A program made the translations under genes and the position numbers. DNA of 64,000 nucleotides from Lojkania enalia (lineage: Eukaryota > Ascomycota > Dothideomycetes > Pleosporales). A model generated the notes under the pieces. That model was not told where the DNA came from and searched no databases. It saw only the letters and a program-made list of their open reading frames with translations. Below are positions 1-10,464 of the stretch, one piece after another (position 1 is the first letter of the stretch; each line of letters opens with the position of its first letter). The stretch covers positions 682,001 through 746,000 of the forward strand of contig ML986584.1 of assembly GCA_010094045.1 (NCBI GenBank). The letters are read 5' to 3'.

Positions 1-2
1 TG

Positions 3-164
3 CATCTGGAAAATATTAGCGATTTTGTACCCAATAAAGAACTTCATGCTTATCTGAGCGACTTGAATGGATTTTGTGAGAGAAGGCAAATCATAGTTCG
101 CAAATTAGGTAACCTCGAAGCCTCAATAAGGCGTCCTCAACATAAGCCGACTAGTTGCCATTAG
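3..164 (+). CDS. Possible 3' end of an upstream gene (partial)
   Basis: From base 3 an open frame of 53 codons runs from the left edge to a TAG at 162-164. The translation is mixed and protein-like (it includes HAYLSDLNGF and ERRQIIVRKL) and has no low-complexity bias. It would be the C-terminus of a gene that starts outside the window. An open frame of this length at an edge can arise by chance, and I recognise no family. It lies about 100 bp upstream of the NACHT gene on the same strand, so part of it could instead be that gene's leader. Confidence 0.25.
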   Translation, partial: HLENISDFVPNKELHAYLSDLNGFCERRQIIVRKLGNLEASIRRPQHKPTSCH

Positions 165-267
165 CATATATTCACGTAACTCTTTCTCAATCCTGCAAAG
201 AAGCATTTCCGGGCCAGTTATTGGTCTCAATCACGGTTTCTCCGTACGTAATTGTATCATTGTCATG

Positions 268-3200
268 ATGGAGCCTCTGTCCATTTTAGCAGTAGCTGCA
301 GCTGTCGTACAGTTCTTGGACTTCACCTGGAAAATAGTTACTCATGGGAACGCTCCTAATTCAACGTCGAGGAAAGACGATCTAGCTCAAGCTGCAAACA
401 AACTGAGAAGGCTTAGCAAAGCACTTGGGCAGTCAAAGGAATTGCGAAACGGCGATAACGACATTTACCGGATTAGAGAAGCATGCCAGACTATCCAAGC
501 AGAATTGACAGCAGTACTTGATCGAATCAAGGACACACGTAAGGAAAGATTAGACGTTACTGCCCATAGTACATCTAGAAGATGGACAAGTGTACGACAG
601 GGCCTTGAGAATATATTAGGGGGTAGAAAGTTGGCAGAGATTGAGAAGAGATTGGAGTCCTTGAGACAAGATCTGTTAATGGTAGTCCTACTTGAGCTCA
701 GGTGATACTTTATCCCGTTGGTATATTTGCCTATGGCTGACTAAAGATATAGAGAAAGACATGTGAGTCAGCTCGTGCAAGTAGGTGTAAGCCCTTCCGA
801 ACAGAGGTCAATAGAGCCGTCAGCTGAGCCTATCGGACTTGAATTCCTCGAATCAATTGATGAGAAAGAACGGTGGCAAAACGACCTCATTGATAAGATT
901 CTCAATTCTGAAGGCCTTGATATGACTCTATTCTCACCGTCATCCCTAGGTCGCTGCACAGTGAAGTATTTCCTAGAGAACCTGGCGTACCGGGAAATGT
1001 TCGTCAGAGTGGGCCAGATACCCTATGCATTTGATAACACATTTAGATGGCTTTTCCAACCTGATGACCGCCAACAATCGTGGCCTAACTTCCGGGCCTT
1101 TCTAGCAAATGAATCATCGGGAAGTTATTGGATAACTGGCAAGCCTGGATCTGGGAAGTCGACGCTCATGAAAAATATCGCTTCGCGAGAGGAAACACAA
1201 CAGGAGCTGCGACGATGGGCAAAAAATACAGGAGCATTGGTTCAAGCGTCATTCTACTTTTGGTCAGGAGCTTCAAGGCTGAACAAATCCCGTGAAGGCC
1301 TGCTGCGATCTCTTCTCTCTCAAATATTCCAACAGTACGACAATCTCATCCCGGTATACTGTCCAAGACGCGCTGAAATACATACTCTTTTCGGAAAATA
1401 CACCATGCCGTGGGAGATGGAGGAACTCCAGGATGTGATGTTCAAAGTTCTCCAAGACTCAGAAAAGAAATTCTTTTTTGTTATTGACGGGTTAGATGAG
1501 TGTGTCGACGACCATGAAGAGCTTGTTGCCCTCTTGAGAGAGATTTCAGGTAATAGCAACGTGAAAATGTGTTTGTCAAGCCGACCTTGGTCAGACTTTC
1601 TCGACAACTACAAGCATGGGCCCCACTTAAAGCTTCACGAATTGACAACATCCGACATTGAGCACTTTGTTAATTCTAAGCTTAGGGGAAGTAGCGGGTT
1701 TGCGGACCTACAGATGAGTGACCGGGATTTTGCAGCATCCCTCATTGAAGAGATCACACAAAAATCACAAGGAGTATTCATCTGGGTAAATATCGTGGTA
1801 CATGCCATCATAGCCGATCTAAAGGCTGGAAAACGCATCGCAACTCTGCAGAGTCGACTTCAAGAATTGCCGGGTGATCTAGAAGAGCTATTCCAAAAGT
1901 TGCTCGATATGATCGAAGAAGGAAACAAAGAAGATGCCTATCAAATCTTTCGCTTGGCCCAAGTTGCTCATACTCCAATAACCCTGCTTACGCTCGTATT
2001 TGCACAAGGTGATGGAGATTTGGAAGACGGAAATGCATTTATTAATTCAAAATTTGTCAAAAAGAGGCTTACCGTTGAAGAGAAAGAGGGACACTGTAAT
2101 AGGATGAAAAGAAGGCTCACTAGTCACTGTATGGATCTGTTAGAGGTGGTAGCACCCTCGAAAGCAGCAGCAGATATTTTAGATCTTGACCACTCCACCA
2201 CCCCAGACCTTGGTACCTCGAATGTAGATTCTCAATCACACGAAGGGGAATTTAATCGAAGGGTCGACCTACTCTCAGAATGCACTGTTCAATACATGCA
2301 CAGAACGGTCAAAGATTTCCTTGCTAGACCTAATATCTGGGTGTCTTTTAGCCAAGCCATTACCTCAAGCTCATTCGATCCTTATGAAGCTCTATCCAGG
2401 GCGTCGATAATTCACCTCAAGAACATAGATATACATTATATGACTACGGCCATTTTCTGGAGAGCAGTTGAAGACACCCTCTACTATGCGACACTAAGCG
2501 ACATTCAAGGTCAAAATCCTCTAATAACAGAGCTAGATGAGCTTGATAGAACTGCGAACGAAATTGCACGGACACAATGGCTGAAGGAGCCGCGCGGTAA
2601 CTTGATTCAGAGACACAATGGAATCCCGCTACCTCATCAGAGAGTTCCTCGACGAATCCGGGAAGAGAATGAACATGCTTCTCATTGGTCAGCAGCCCAA
2701 GCCAAGGGAGGAAGCAAACATTCGTTTCTTTGCTTAGCGGTTCAATTCGGGTTATGTTCTTACGTACAATTCAAGCTCGAGGCTGGATCGGCCGTTGAAC
2801 AACCGCAAGGCTCAAGATCCTTGCTTGATTGCGCTATCCGGGAACATGAAAGCGTGAGCATTCTGAGATCGGCTCCACTTACGATGAACCAAAGGATTTC
2901 GATGATCAAACTTCTACTTGAAAAAGGCGACAATCCAAACAGGCGCGATCCTTTCCAGGGAACGCCTTGGTTGTACCTCGAAGGTCAAATCACAAATTCT
3001 TTGAAAGAAGGGACGATGAAAGACCAGAATAGCCATATTAAGAGGCCACTACAGCAGAAAAAGATAGACATAGAGAGGGTGGAGTTTTGGTTGAGCGCCG
3101 CGGAGCTGTTTGTCAAGTACGATGCGAATTGTTGGGCCGTCAACTACAAACCTATGATACAGGTACTGGGAATATTTGATGAGCAGAGAGCGGCAGTTTT

Positions 3201-3357
3201 GAAAAAGGCTATGAAAGGTCGACGTCGCAGTTTATCGCACATTTGGACAACCTCGGTTAGGAAGAAGAATGATGCGTATCTTACACTCGGTCAAGAGGAT
3301 ACAAAGTCGATCCAAACAGTCGCTATTGTGGCATTAGATGATTTTACTCAACACTAG
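268..3357 (+). CDS. NACHT-domain STAND (NLR-like) NTPase
   Basis: Predicted signal-transducing NTPase of the fungal NLR-like class, whose known members act in non-self recognition and programmed cell death. Two exons, 268-701 and 753-3357, are joined across a 51-nt intron (GTGATA donor, CTGAC branch, TATAG acceptor); without splicing the frame stops at 703. About 1,012 residues. The N-terminus (MEPLSILAVAAAVVQFLDF) is the hydrophobic helix typical of fungal NACHT N-terminal domains and is followed by a coiled helical segment to about residue 146. Walker A is GKPGSGKST (274-282) and Walker B is VIDGLDEC (388-395). Beyond the NTPase is a helical region of the type usually annotated DUF7791, then degenerate ankyrin-like stretches around 815-900 (for example MIKLLLEKGDNPNRRD). 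There is a second ATG one codon upstream at 265. No classical WD40 or TPR array is visible. The class is secure; its trigger and partner are unknown. Confidence 0.87.
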
Positions 3358-4183
3358 ACTATCTTTCCCAGTGGATAATAAATAGAGGCCCTTATATAGA
3401 TTTTAGGGGCGCTAAGAAAAGTGAATCACATGACATGACTTCTTAACGACATATATTCGACTAGCTTGTAACAGTTTAACATAGCGATATATGATAATGA
3501 ACGAAAGATATTCTAAAATAATAGATTCTACCACCACATACGGTCTCAAACCCCATTTTCTACCTGCCCTTCGTATCGGATATTCTTAGAATCCCTATCT
3601 AGTCGTATGGTATTCCGCTTTCACTCTACTGCATTAGCAAAGCAAAAGATGAGGTGGACTACAACAGAGTTAAGTCCAAAGAGAAACATTTAGAATTTCT
3701 GACGAGGTTCGTCTATTCCAAATTAATGAACCGGGGTCACCACTCCAGCCCTAGCAACAAATTACTCAGCAGAACAGCTGCTGACAGCACATGCTAGAAT
3801 ATGGCATCTGCAAGTAAGACATGCAGGAACATTAAATCGCTTTCTTACTCTCGTTTATAAACGAGTCCCTAATTGACCCGGTTAAACAGATATTCAAATG
3901 CTTATATCCGGATTTGGAGTTCCAGGCCACTAGGAGATGACAGAGCGCATCATTAGTTACTTCTGTCAGAATTGTCACTCCTCGCAATCACCCACAACTT
4001 TGGATCTGTGTACAATCTGCAAGGATTTTCGGGTATCGATAATCTTTAATTTGAGTTTTGATCGACGCTAGCGGTGCATTTAAAAACAGCTAAATACCTG
4101 CAACATGAAGACCACATTCAGGCCAGCTTTCTATTCAGTTGCTCTAGCACTCTCGAATATACTGTAGTCTCCCTTGTTATAAA
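3358..4183 (+). other. Intergenic spacer, NACHT gene to hydrolase
   Basis: About 0.8 kb between two same-strand genes. It should hold the NACHT 3' UTR and the hydrolase promoter. I see no coding frame, repeat or RNA gene. AT-rich with scattered TATA-like strings, none at a convincing distance. Confidence 0.5.
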
Positions 4184-5014
4184 ATGCCGTACCTTACTCT
4201 CAAAGACGGCCTAAACCTGTTCTACAAAGACTGGGGCAATGCCACCGGCCAACCAGTCGTCTTTAGCCACGGCTGGCCTCTCAACGCCGATGCCTGGGAG
4301 AACCAAATGTTTTTCCTAGGCGACCGCGGGTACAGAGTGATCGCGCACGACAGGCGTGGACACGGCCGATCCGACCAGTCCTGGGCCAGAAATGATATCA
4401 ATACATGGGCAGACGACCTACATGAACTAATGGCACACCTCAATATCAAGGACGCTACACTCGTTGGACACAGTACTGGCGGTGGCGAGATAACGCGATA
4501 TACCGGGCGCCATGGAACGAGCTGGGTCAAGAAGCTTGTTCTCATTAGCTCTATAACGCCACTCATGCTCCAGACGCCTGTCAGCCCGCACGGCGTTCCA
4601 ATGTCCGTGTTCGACTCCCAACGTGCAGCAATGAGAGAGGACCGCTCCGCTTTCTTCTACGAGGTGCCCAAGGGGCCATTCTTCGGATTCAATCGACCGA
4701 ACGCGACCGTTAGCGAGGGCTTGATACAGAACTGGTTCAATCAGGGGATGCAGGCCTCGTTTAAGAGCACATACGATACTATCAGATCTTGGGAAACGGA
4801 TTTCCGGCAGGAATTAAAAGATCTTAATATTCCCGTGCTGGTGATACACGGGGACGATGATCAGGTTGTACCGTTTGCTGCTGGAGGTAATGAGACTATT
4901 AAGCTCCTTAAAAAAGGGAAGATGAGAGTGTATCACGGAGGTCCGCACGGTTTACCCAGCATCGAGGTTGATAGGATTAATACGGATTTATTGCAATTTT
5001 TGGAGGAGAGATAG
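4184..5014 (+). CDS. Alpha/beta hydrolase, non-haem chloroperoxidase/arylesterase type
   Basis: Intronless 276-residue enzyme of the alpha/beta hydrolase superfamily, most like the bacterial cofactor-free chloroperoxidase (arylesterase/perhydrolase) group. These hydrolyse small esters and can form peracids. The fold is complete: the oxyanion-side FSHGWPLNADAWE motif (28-39), the DRRGHGRSDQ strand-turn (56-65), the nucleophile elbow GHSTGGG (Ser97), the acid loop HGDDDQVVP (Asp in 224-226) and the catalytic His255 in GGPHGLP. There is no signal peptide, so it is probably cytosolic. Length matches the bacterial family (about 275). Single-exon structure and strong bacterial-type motifs make old horizontal transfer possible, but the family is also common in ascomycetes. 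The start is the first ATG in frame with the conserved N-terminus. Substrate unknown. Confidence 0.9.
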   Translation: MPYLTLKDGLNLFYKDWGNATGQPVVFSHGWPLNADAWENQMFFLGDRGYRVIAHDRRGHGRSDQSWARNDINTWADDLHELMAHLNIKDATLVGHSTGGGEITRYTGRHGTSWVKKLVLISSITPLMLQTPVSPHGVPMSVFDSQRAAMREDRSAFFYEVPKGPFFGFNRPNATVSEGLIQNWFNQGMQASFKSTYDTIRSWETDFRQELKDLNIPVLVIHGDDDQVVPFAAGGNETIKLLKKGKMRVYHGGPHGLPSIEVDRINTDLLQFLEER

Positions 5015-6732
5015 CGAAAGCTTTGGTGATAGGAATCTTCAAGACATCAAATGGAACACAGAAATAATAGTTGATCTAAATTTAAGGAAGTGTACGATGA
5101 GTTTCTAGTAATCACACGTTAGAATTCACACGTCCATCACGTCCATCGCGCCGCCCGTAAGGGCGCGCGAATGGTGACTCGAAACCTGCTTATTATCTCA
5201 TGTCACTTATCTTTATACATCTACATGAGTAAGGAAAATGTGCTCAATATATACTTGAACCTCTCAACAGCTCCCAATCTTTTTATCCATATCATCTTCC
5301 TCACAAAGTAGGCCAACCCTGGTAAGAGCACCTAAAAACCCATAAACCCTAGTCCACCAATACCCATGGCAGCCAACTGAGGCCAAGCTAGCCTATTACC
5401 CATGCCAAGTAGGCATTAGCCAAGGCGTAACGTTTCTACTCTTCTAAAATCAGCGTTGTAACACTGATATCCCTATACCCAGCAGTAGAACCAAAAAATC
5501 TACATCTACGTCACACATTCCGTCCTTTTAAAAGATTCGCAATTAGCCTAACAAAGCTATTCAAGGGTATGAGCATCTTAAAGCTTCTTACCTTCTAAAG
5601 GTAGCCCTACAACCCTGATATGCACACCCTCGACATTGGACTAAAAGGTACAACATTTTAGTATCATGTTCCGTCCTTCCAAAATCGGTATACTAAGCCA
5701 TGTAAATATGTTCCAATATGGCGGATAAAATTATTTCATCTCCATATAGTAACTTGAGAATAACGGAGTCTAAATCGATAAATATTCCCTCTCATGCTCT
5801 CCATGCTAAACAGCGAACACCTTGTATTGAAAAACAGCCACTACCCATGCCCAAAAATGGAAATACCTGTGTCTAAAAAATTGTACATCTCTCGCCTATA
5901 TCCCCTCGACCCGACAAAATCAACCTCTATCTTTCTATCATCCAAAGCCTTTAAATCTAGACGCTTTTGGCAATCCCTGCAGTCCAGAAGTACTACTCTA
6001 AAAAGGAGAGATTTCACAAGGATGTCGGACCGGCCAAAAAGCAGCTACCATTACCACCGGTAACCCCCCTCCACGGAACACAAGCTCACCAACTCCGCGC
6101 CTATTAAAACTCAATTATCGAATATCATAGGGATTGACTACTAGGGGTTGGCTACTCACCGACCCCCTATCCACAAACGAAAGAAGCTCGAGCGTCTAGA
6201 ATTACTTCGTAGTGCAAGTCGCCGTCATCTCGAAACCTTTCCAAGCCGGCCATATAGATCTCCTCCACTCTAAAAATAGACAGCTTTCACCATTACGTCC
6301 TCTGGGTCTAAATCCTGCTACCATCATCTTCTATATATCTCGGGCTAGGGTAGACAAATGAAAACGAGACAACATCTCCTTAACGCCGGAGATGGAAGCC
6401 CTGTCCTCCTTATCCTCAAAACAAAAGGGTTCGCTATAATGGCTAGGGCCGTCACTCAGAAACACTTGTATCCAGCATGTCTCTTGGGAGATACTACAAG
6501 CCTTCAAAACTATTGGTTGGAGAATAGATGATGGGATACGACCCGTGGCACTACTCAATAAATTTTGGAATGAGGTGAGGTAGGAAAAATGAAGAATGAT
6601 CCATATCGACGGTTATTACAATTCAAGACTTACCAACCCCGCAGCCTACATGTCATGCTATGACTGGAAAGAATCTAATATACCCTATCCCCCCCTTCTC
6701 TCTCAATCCGCCACCTCTTAAGCACTCACTGC
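5015..6732. other. Gene-free spacer, possible transposon relic
   Basis: About 1.7 kb without a credible gene. Over much of it the plus strand is poor in G and rich in C and A, with many short homologous-looking phrases and interrupted frames on both strands (for example around 5794-6063 and 6331-6558). That could be a mutated mobile-element remnant, but I find no terminal repeats and no recognisable transposase motif. The 3' end of ORC5 borders it. Confidence 0.35.
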
Positions 6733-8271
6733 CTACCCATCAACACCGCCAACCAGATACTCCCCAACCTCAATCCCGACGCCCCTTCCCAACCCCCTAA
6801 CCCACTCCCACCCAAAATTAACCCTCCACCTCGCCCCCGCATCCAGTGGATCCGCACTCCCTACCCCCCCAACTCTAACCAGCAGCCTCAAGCTCGTCAG
6901 CGTAGCAATCTGCGTGTAGAGATCCGCAACCTGGGGGACAGGGCCCTCCAACAAGCTCCGAAAGATCGCCAGCAAGCGATCTAACGTGAATGGCGAGGGC
7001 GTGAGGAGGTGCCTTGGGATGCGGCGATGTTTCGATTTGGTGACGCCGTGCGTAGTGTGTACCTTGCGCTTATTTTTCCGCTTGTCGGTATGCTTCATGA
7101 AGTACGTGGTATCGGTTCGCGAGGGATTGTACGAGGCGAGGTAGGCGGCGATGAGGAGGTGCGTAGAATAATATGGGAGATCATGCTGTATCGTTTTCCT
7201 TTTCATTACGGTCTTTCCGGGAGTGGTGGGCAGAACGCCATTCTGAGTGAGACTTGCTTGACTGGGAGCCGAGATTATGCGGTCGAGAATAGCGTCCTCG
7301 CCCTGGAAAAGGTGTCGGCGGTTTACCATCAAGCGCGCAAAGTCTCGCGTCCCGAATTGGCCTTCTACAATGGGGCGCACAAATTCTCGCCATAGACGCA
7401 TGCTCGTGTTGCGGAATGAGATGAGATCCCGGCCCGCGTGCTTGGAGAGCGAGTCCCACACTGTGCCGAGAAAGCGATTCCAGAGCCAGGCGTCGTCTTC
7501 GGCTGCAGCATCTAGGGTGTAATCGGGGTATTGTTCTAGAGATGGAGGCTCGAGGAAGATCTTCGGTGGGTCGAGGGAGAGGATCTCGAGGAGGGAGGAT
7601 CGCGGATAGGGTGAGAAATGGAGGTGCGGTACACCAGGCTTGTGGAGGGCGTATGGGAGCGCAAGGGTGGTTATTAGGATAATTGAAAGATTTGGAATCT
7701 AGAGTATCATTATAGTTAAAATTAAGTGGCTATCCATTTCAAAGACAACGACGTAAACCTACCAGCTCGCCGAATCGCGCCAGCGCCGGTAGAAGGGTTG
7801 GCGGTATCTCCCTCTGCTTATCGATTCCATCGAACACCAACACAAACTTCCCACTACCCTCCAACATGCGCTGGAGATGCACCAAAAGCGCATTGATATT
7901 TTCTGTCCGCGCGTATGGCCTCCGATCAATCGGCCCGCCTTCATCCTCGTCTAACGCATCGAGGCAGCTAGAAACGGTGCGCTCGAGAAGATGGCGCCCT
8001 GTTATACATTCTCGCGAATTGATAATCGCGTAAGGAATTCCAGAGAGCGCAAGATATGACCTGATTATTGAAGTCTTGCCTGTGGCTGTGAGGCCATGCG
8101 CAACAAGAAGCGGTGCGGAGGGGAGCGAGAGCTAGGAGGTGTTAGATGTTACAATTGGCACGGGTTGAATTGACATTGTCCTACACTGTACAATGCAGAT
8201 AGTTGCTGTATCTGAAGCTCTCTGCAGGGAAATTCTCTGCTGAGCTGATCAAGAATCTCATCGGGCAACAT
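6733..8271 (-). CDS. ORC5: Origin recognition complex subunit 5
   Basis: Subunit of the six-protein origin recognition complex that marks replication origins and loads the MCM helicase in the nucleus. Three exons on the minus strand: 8271-8185, 8131-7763 and 7698-6733, giving 473 residues. Introns are 53 nt (GTAGGA..CTAG) and 64 nt (GTAGGT..CTAG), both frame-consistent. The N-terminus (REFPCRELQIQQLSALYS) is the ORC5 entry motif. Walker A is GLTATGKT (42-49) and Walker B is FVLVFDGID (125-133). The C-terminal half carries the ORC5 signature YSTHLLIAAYLASYNPSRTD, a basic Lys/Arg-rich linker, and the winged-helix-like FTLDRLLAIFRSLL...LYTQIATLTSLRLL segment. Length fits the family (about 450-480). 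The start is the ATG at 8271; an in-frame ATG farther upstream would add an unconserved leader. TAD3 follows 229 bp upstream in the same orientation. Confidence 0.93.
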
Positions 8272-8499
8272 GGCGGTTGTGGTGGGTATAGTGTTCATAT
8301 AAGACTTTGATGAGGTTGGCGATCGCCAACGCGCCAAATCTGAAGGGCTGAAGCTGACGCGACCACACGTGATGGTATAGCCCTCTTTAAAGATGAATTC
8401 ACATTCACACATGAGTTTTTGAGCAGACAGGACGAAAAGAGTATTATATATACAGTGTAATTTCTATCTATCTCAAATATCGCGCATGCTGTCTATCCT

Positions 8500-9819
8500 C
8501 TAAGCCTGTAGGGTATCTTTGATGCTATCCTTAACCATAGCAGCCGTGTCTTCCTCCACCCATTCCCATGACAGAAACTTCCAGTTGAGCTCCGAAGGGC
8601 GCCAAAAGATGCCGTGCCCAAGTCCTGTGGTAGGGCTAATGTAGCCACCCTTCCCTGGTAGCGCGTTGTCAGCCGTTAGTCCTCCTGTGAGCGGCATGCG
8701 CCGACCGAAAGTGCAACGCCTAAACCGAGAATGCAAGATAGCCATGGAGCACATAACGCATGGCTCGTGTGTCAAGTAGATGTCCAGGTCGACGCAAAGA
8801 TATCCATTCGATGGGATATTGTCCTTGGAATAGAAATGCTCTTCCAACGATGTCAATGGAGAGTCGCAGAATGAGTGAGGGGAAGGCTTAGAAGCGGGAT
8901 CGTGGCCAGCGACGCGGAGACGCTTCTTCGCCACCATGGCAATAGCACGCTGAACGGCGTGCGCCATGACATTGCCTGGGCCGTCTCTTTGGGGAGCATC
9001 GTTGCCCGAACACCGCCAGCGACAATCTCCTGTCACGGCAATAATTTCGTTGATACCAGCCGTCCGGTCTACGACTACGCATGCGACCTTCTCACCAAAA
9101 CCTTTGGAAAATGTCTGCTCAGCAACTGCATCAGCGAGCCCAAGCAAGCCCCCCGCATCATTCGCGATCTCGGCGGCATTGCGTGCAACGAGGCTCGGAT
9201 GGGGACCGTACGGGTTTGTGTTCTTGTACGAAATGGGCCAGTACTCTACGCTCCATTTCGCGGCTTGCTCGGCGGAGGTAGGCGCAAGCGCGGGCACGCA
9301 GATGGTCAGGATGACGGGGGGCTTCGATGAGTCGGCAAAGGGCGTATTCCGCTTCAGCACATCAACGAGTTCGGCGTGTGCTATCGCGCTCGACGGGGAT
9401 ATGAGGAAGTATCGGGCTGCATCATCATCTTCAGCTACGTCATTCTCAGAAGATACTTCGCCGCTATCACCTCTTGGACGGGAGGGATGTGGCGGTCGGT
9501 ATTTCTTCTGGATGTGTACCGGCAGGTACTTAAACTGGACGACTCGGCGCAGGTGCTGGAAATCGGCCGTCTTCAGGTCCGGGATCGCTGCTTGGACGAC
9601 GCTGGCTGGTTAGCAGGGCGGGGCGGCGGGTTTGCGTCCGTCAAGTGCTCACTCCTTCACGATGCCGGCGTGTCTGGCGGGCACCTCCAGGACGTACGCA
9701 TTGAACGTCTCGAGCGCTGCGCGGACCTCGTCCTTGGTCCTTAGAGGCACGAGGCCGCCTTGTCGAGGGACGACGCCAAGCCGAACCAGGTCACTCGCGA
9801 CAGGCTCGTCTGCGACCAT
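8500..9819 (-). CDS. TAD3: tRNA-specific adenosine deaminase subunit TAD3
   Basis: Non-catalytic partner of TAD2; the heterodimer converts adenosine-34 of tRNA anticodons to inosine. Two exons, 9819-9653 and 9601-8500, are joined across a 51-nt intron (GTGAGC donor, CTAAC branch, CCAG acceptor), giving 422 residues. The first exon carries LVPLRTKDEVRAALETFNAYV, the usual start of the family. Zinc ligands are visible: His270 in an HAV motif and Cys337/Cys340 in HEPCVMCSMAILHSR. In the active TAD2 subunit the motif is HAE; here the catalytic glutamate is valine, the hallmark of TAD3. The C-terminal GLGHGIFWRPSELNWKFLSW block is also diagnostic. The middle has an acidic linker (about 95-125). 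An in-frame TGA lies 5' of the chosen ATG, but the reading between them looks protein-like, so an extra 5' exon cannot be excluded. Confidence 0.93.
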
Positions 9820-10464
9820 GACATGATCAGGCTGTCGGATAGCGTCGAGGAGGTCGTCGAGTCAAGCTCTTTGAGAAAATCGGAGGCGCAGGGCGGGTAG
9901 CTTGGGAGGTGGTGCAAACAAAGCAAACAGCCCAGCCCACCCCGGCAGTTGATCCCAAGAGTTGAGCCCCCATCAAGCGGCTCAGTGCTCTTTCCCGCTG
10001 TTACTCGTCAGTCGGTCCTTCTCCGCAGCCTTGGCCCGAGACGCTACTGTACTGAACGGCAAGTATATGGTACATACTCGTCGTATGGGGCAGCGAATTG
10101 GGCCAAGGCTGCCTGGGAACCGCTGCTGGGGCTTCTTCGCTCCGATCGCCAGCAATGATTGCCTGTGGTCCCGCAGATTCCTGGCAATCGTGCCTCGGAT
10201 ACCCTCTTCCTGCCTAGCAGAACTAGCTACTCCAGACGACGACGGATTGGCCGTAGAACAAGCCATCGTTGCTCCAACCCATCTGCCGATTGACGCACAG
10301 CAGGGATCTTCGGCCCTTCAGTGCTAGTCATGGTCGTGGAGACCGAATAAAAAGTTCCAAGTACCATCCATCTCTGTACCTTATCTCTCCTCGTCGTGCT
10401 GTTTCCCTTGCACTGTCGTTTTGTTTGATCCGGTTCGACTTCATTCCATTCCACCGCCCCCCCC
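9820..10464. promoter_or_regulatory. Divergent promoter region TAD3 / TRI12-type transporter
   Basis: Some 645 bp separate the two divergent start codons and must hold both 5' UTRs and promoters. A run of nine C (10457-10465 region) lies directly before the transporter ATG, giving it an unusual start context. The open frames seen here on both strands look like chance in GC-rich DNA. No specific binding site can be asserted. Confidence 0.45.

Noticed and set aside
5794..6063. 89-codon frame in the 5-6.7 kb spacer
   Set aside because: Composition follows the strand-biased spacer and no family or splice context is visible.
8875..9744. Long plus-strand frames opposite TAD3
   Set aside because: They are antisense shadows of the GC-rich TAD3 exon, which has diagnostic motifs.
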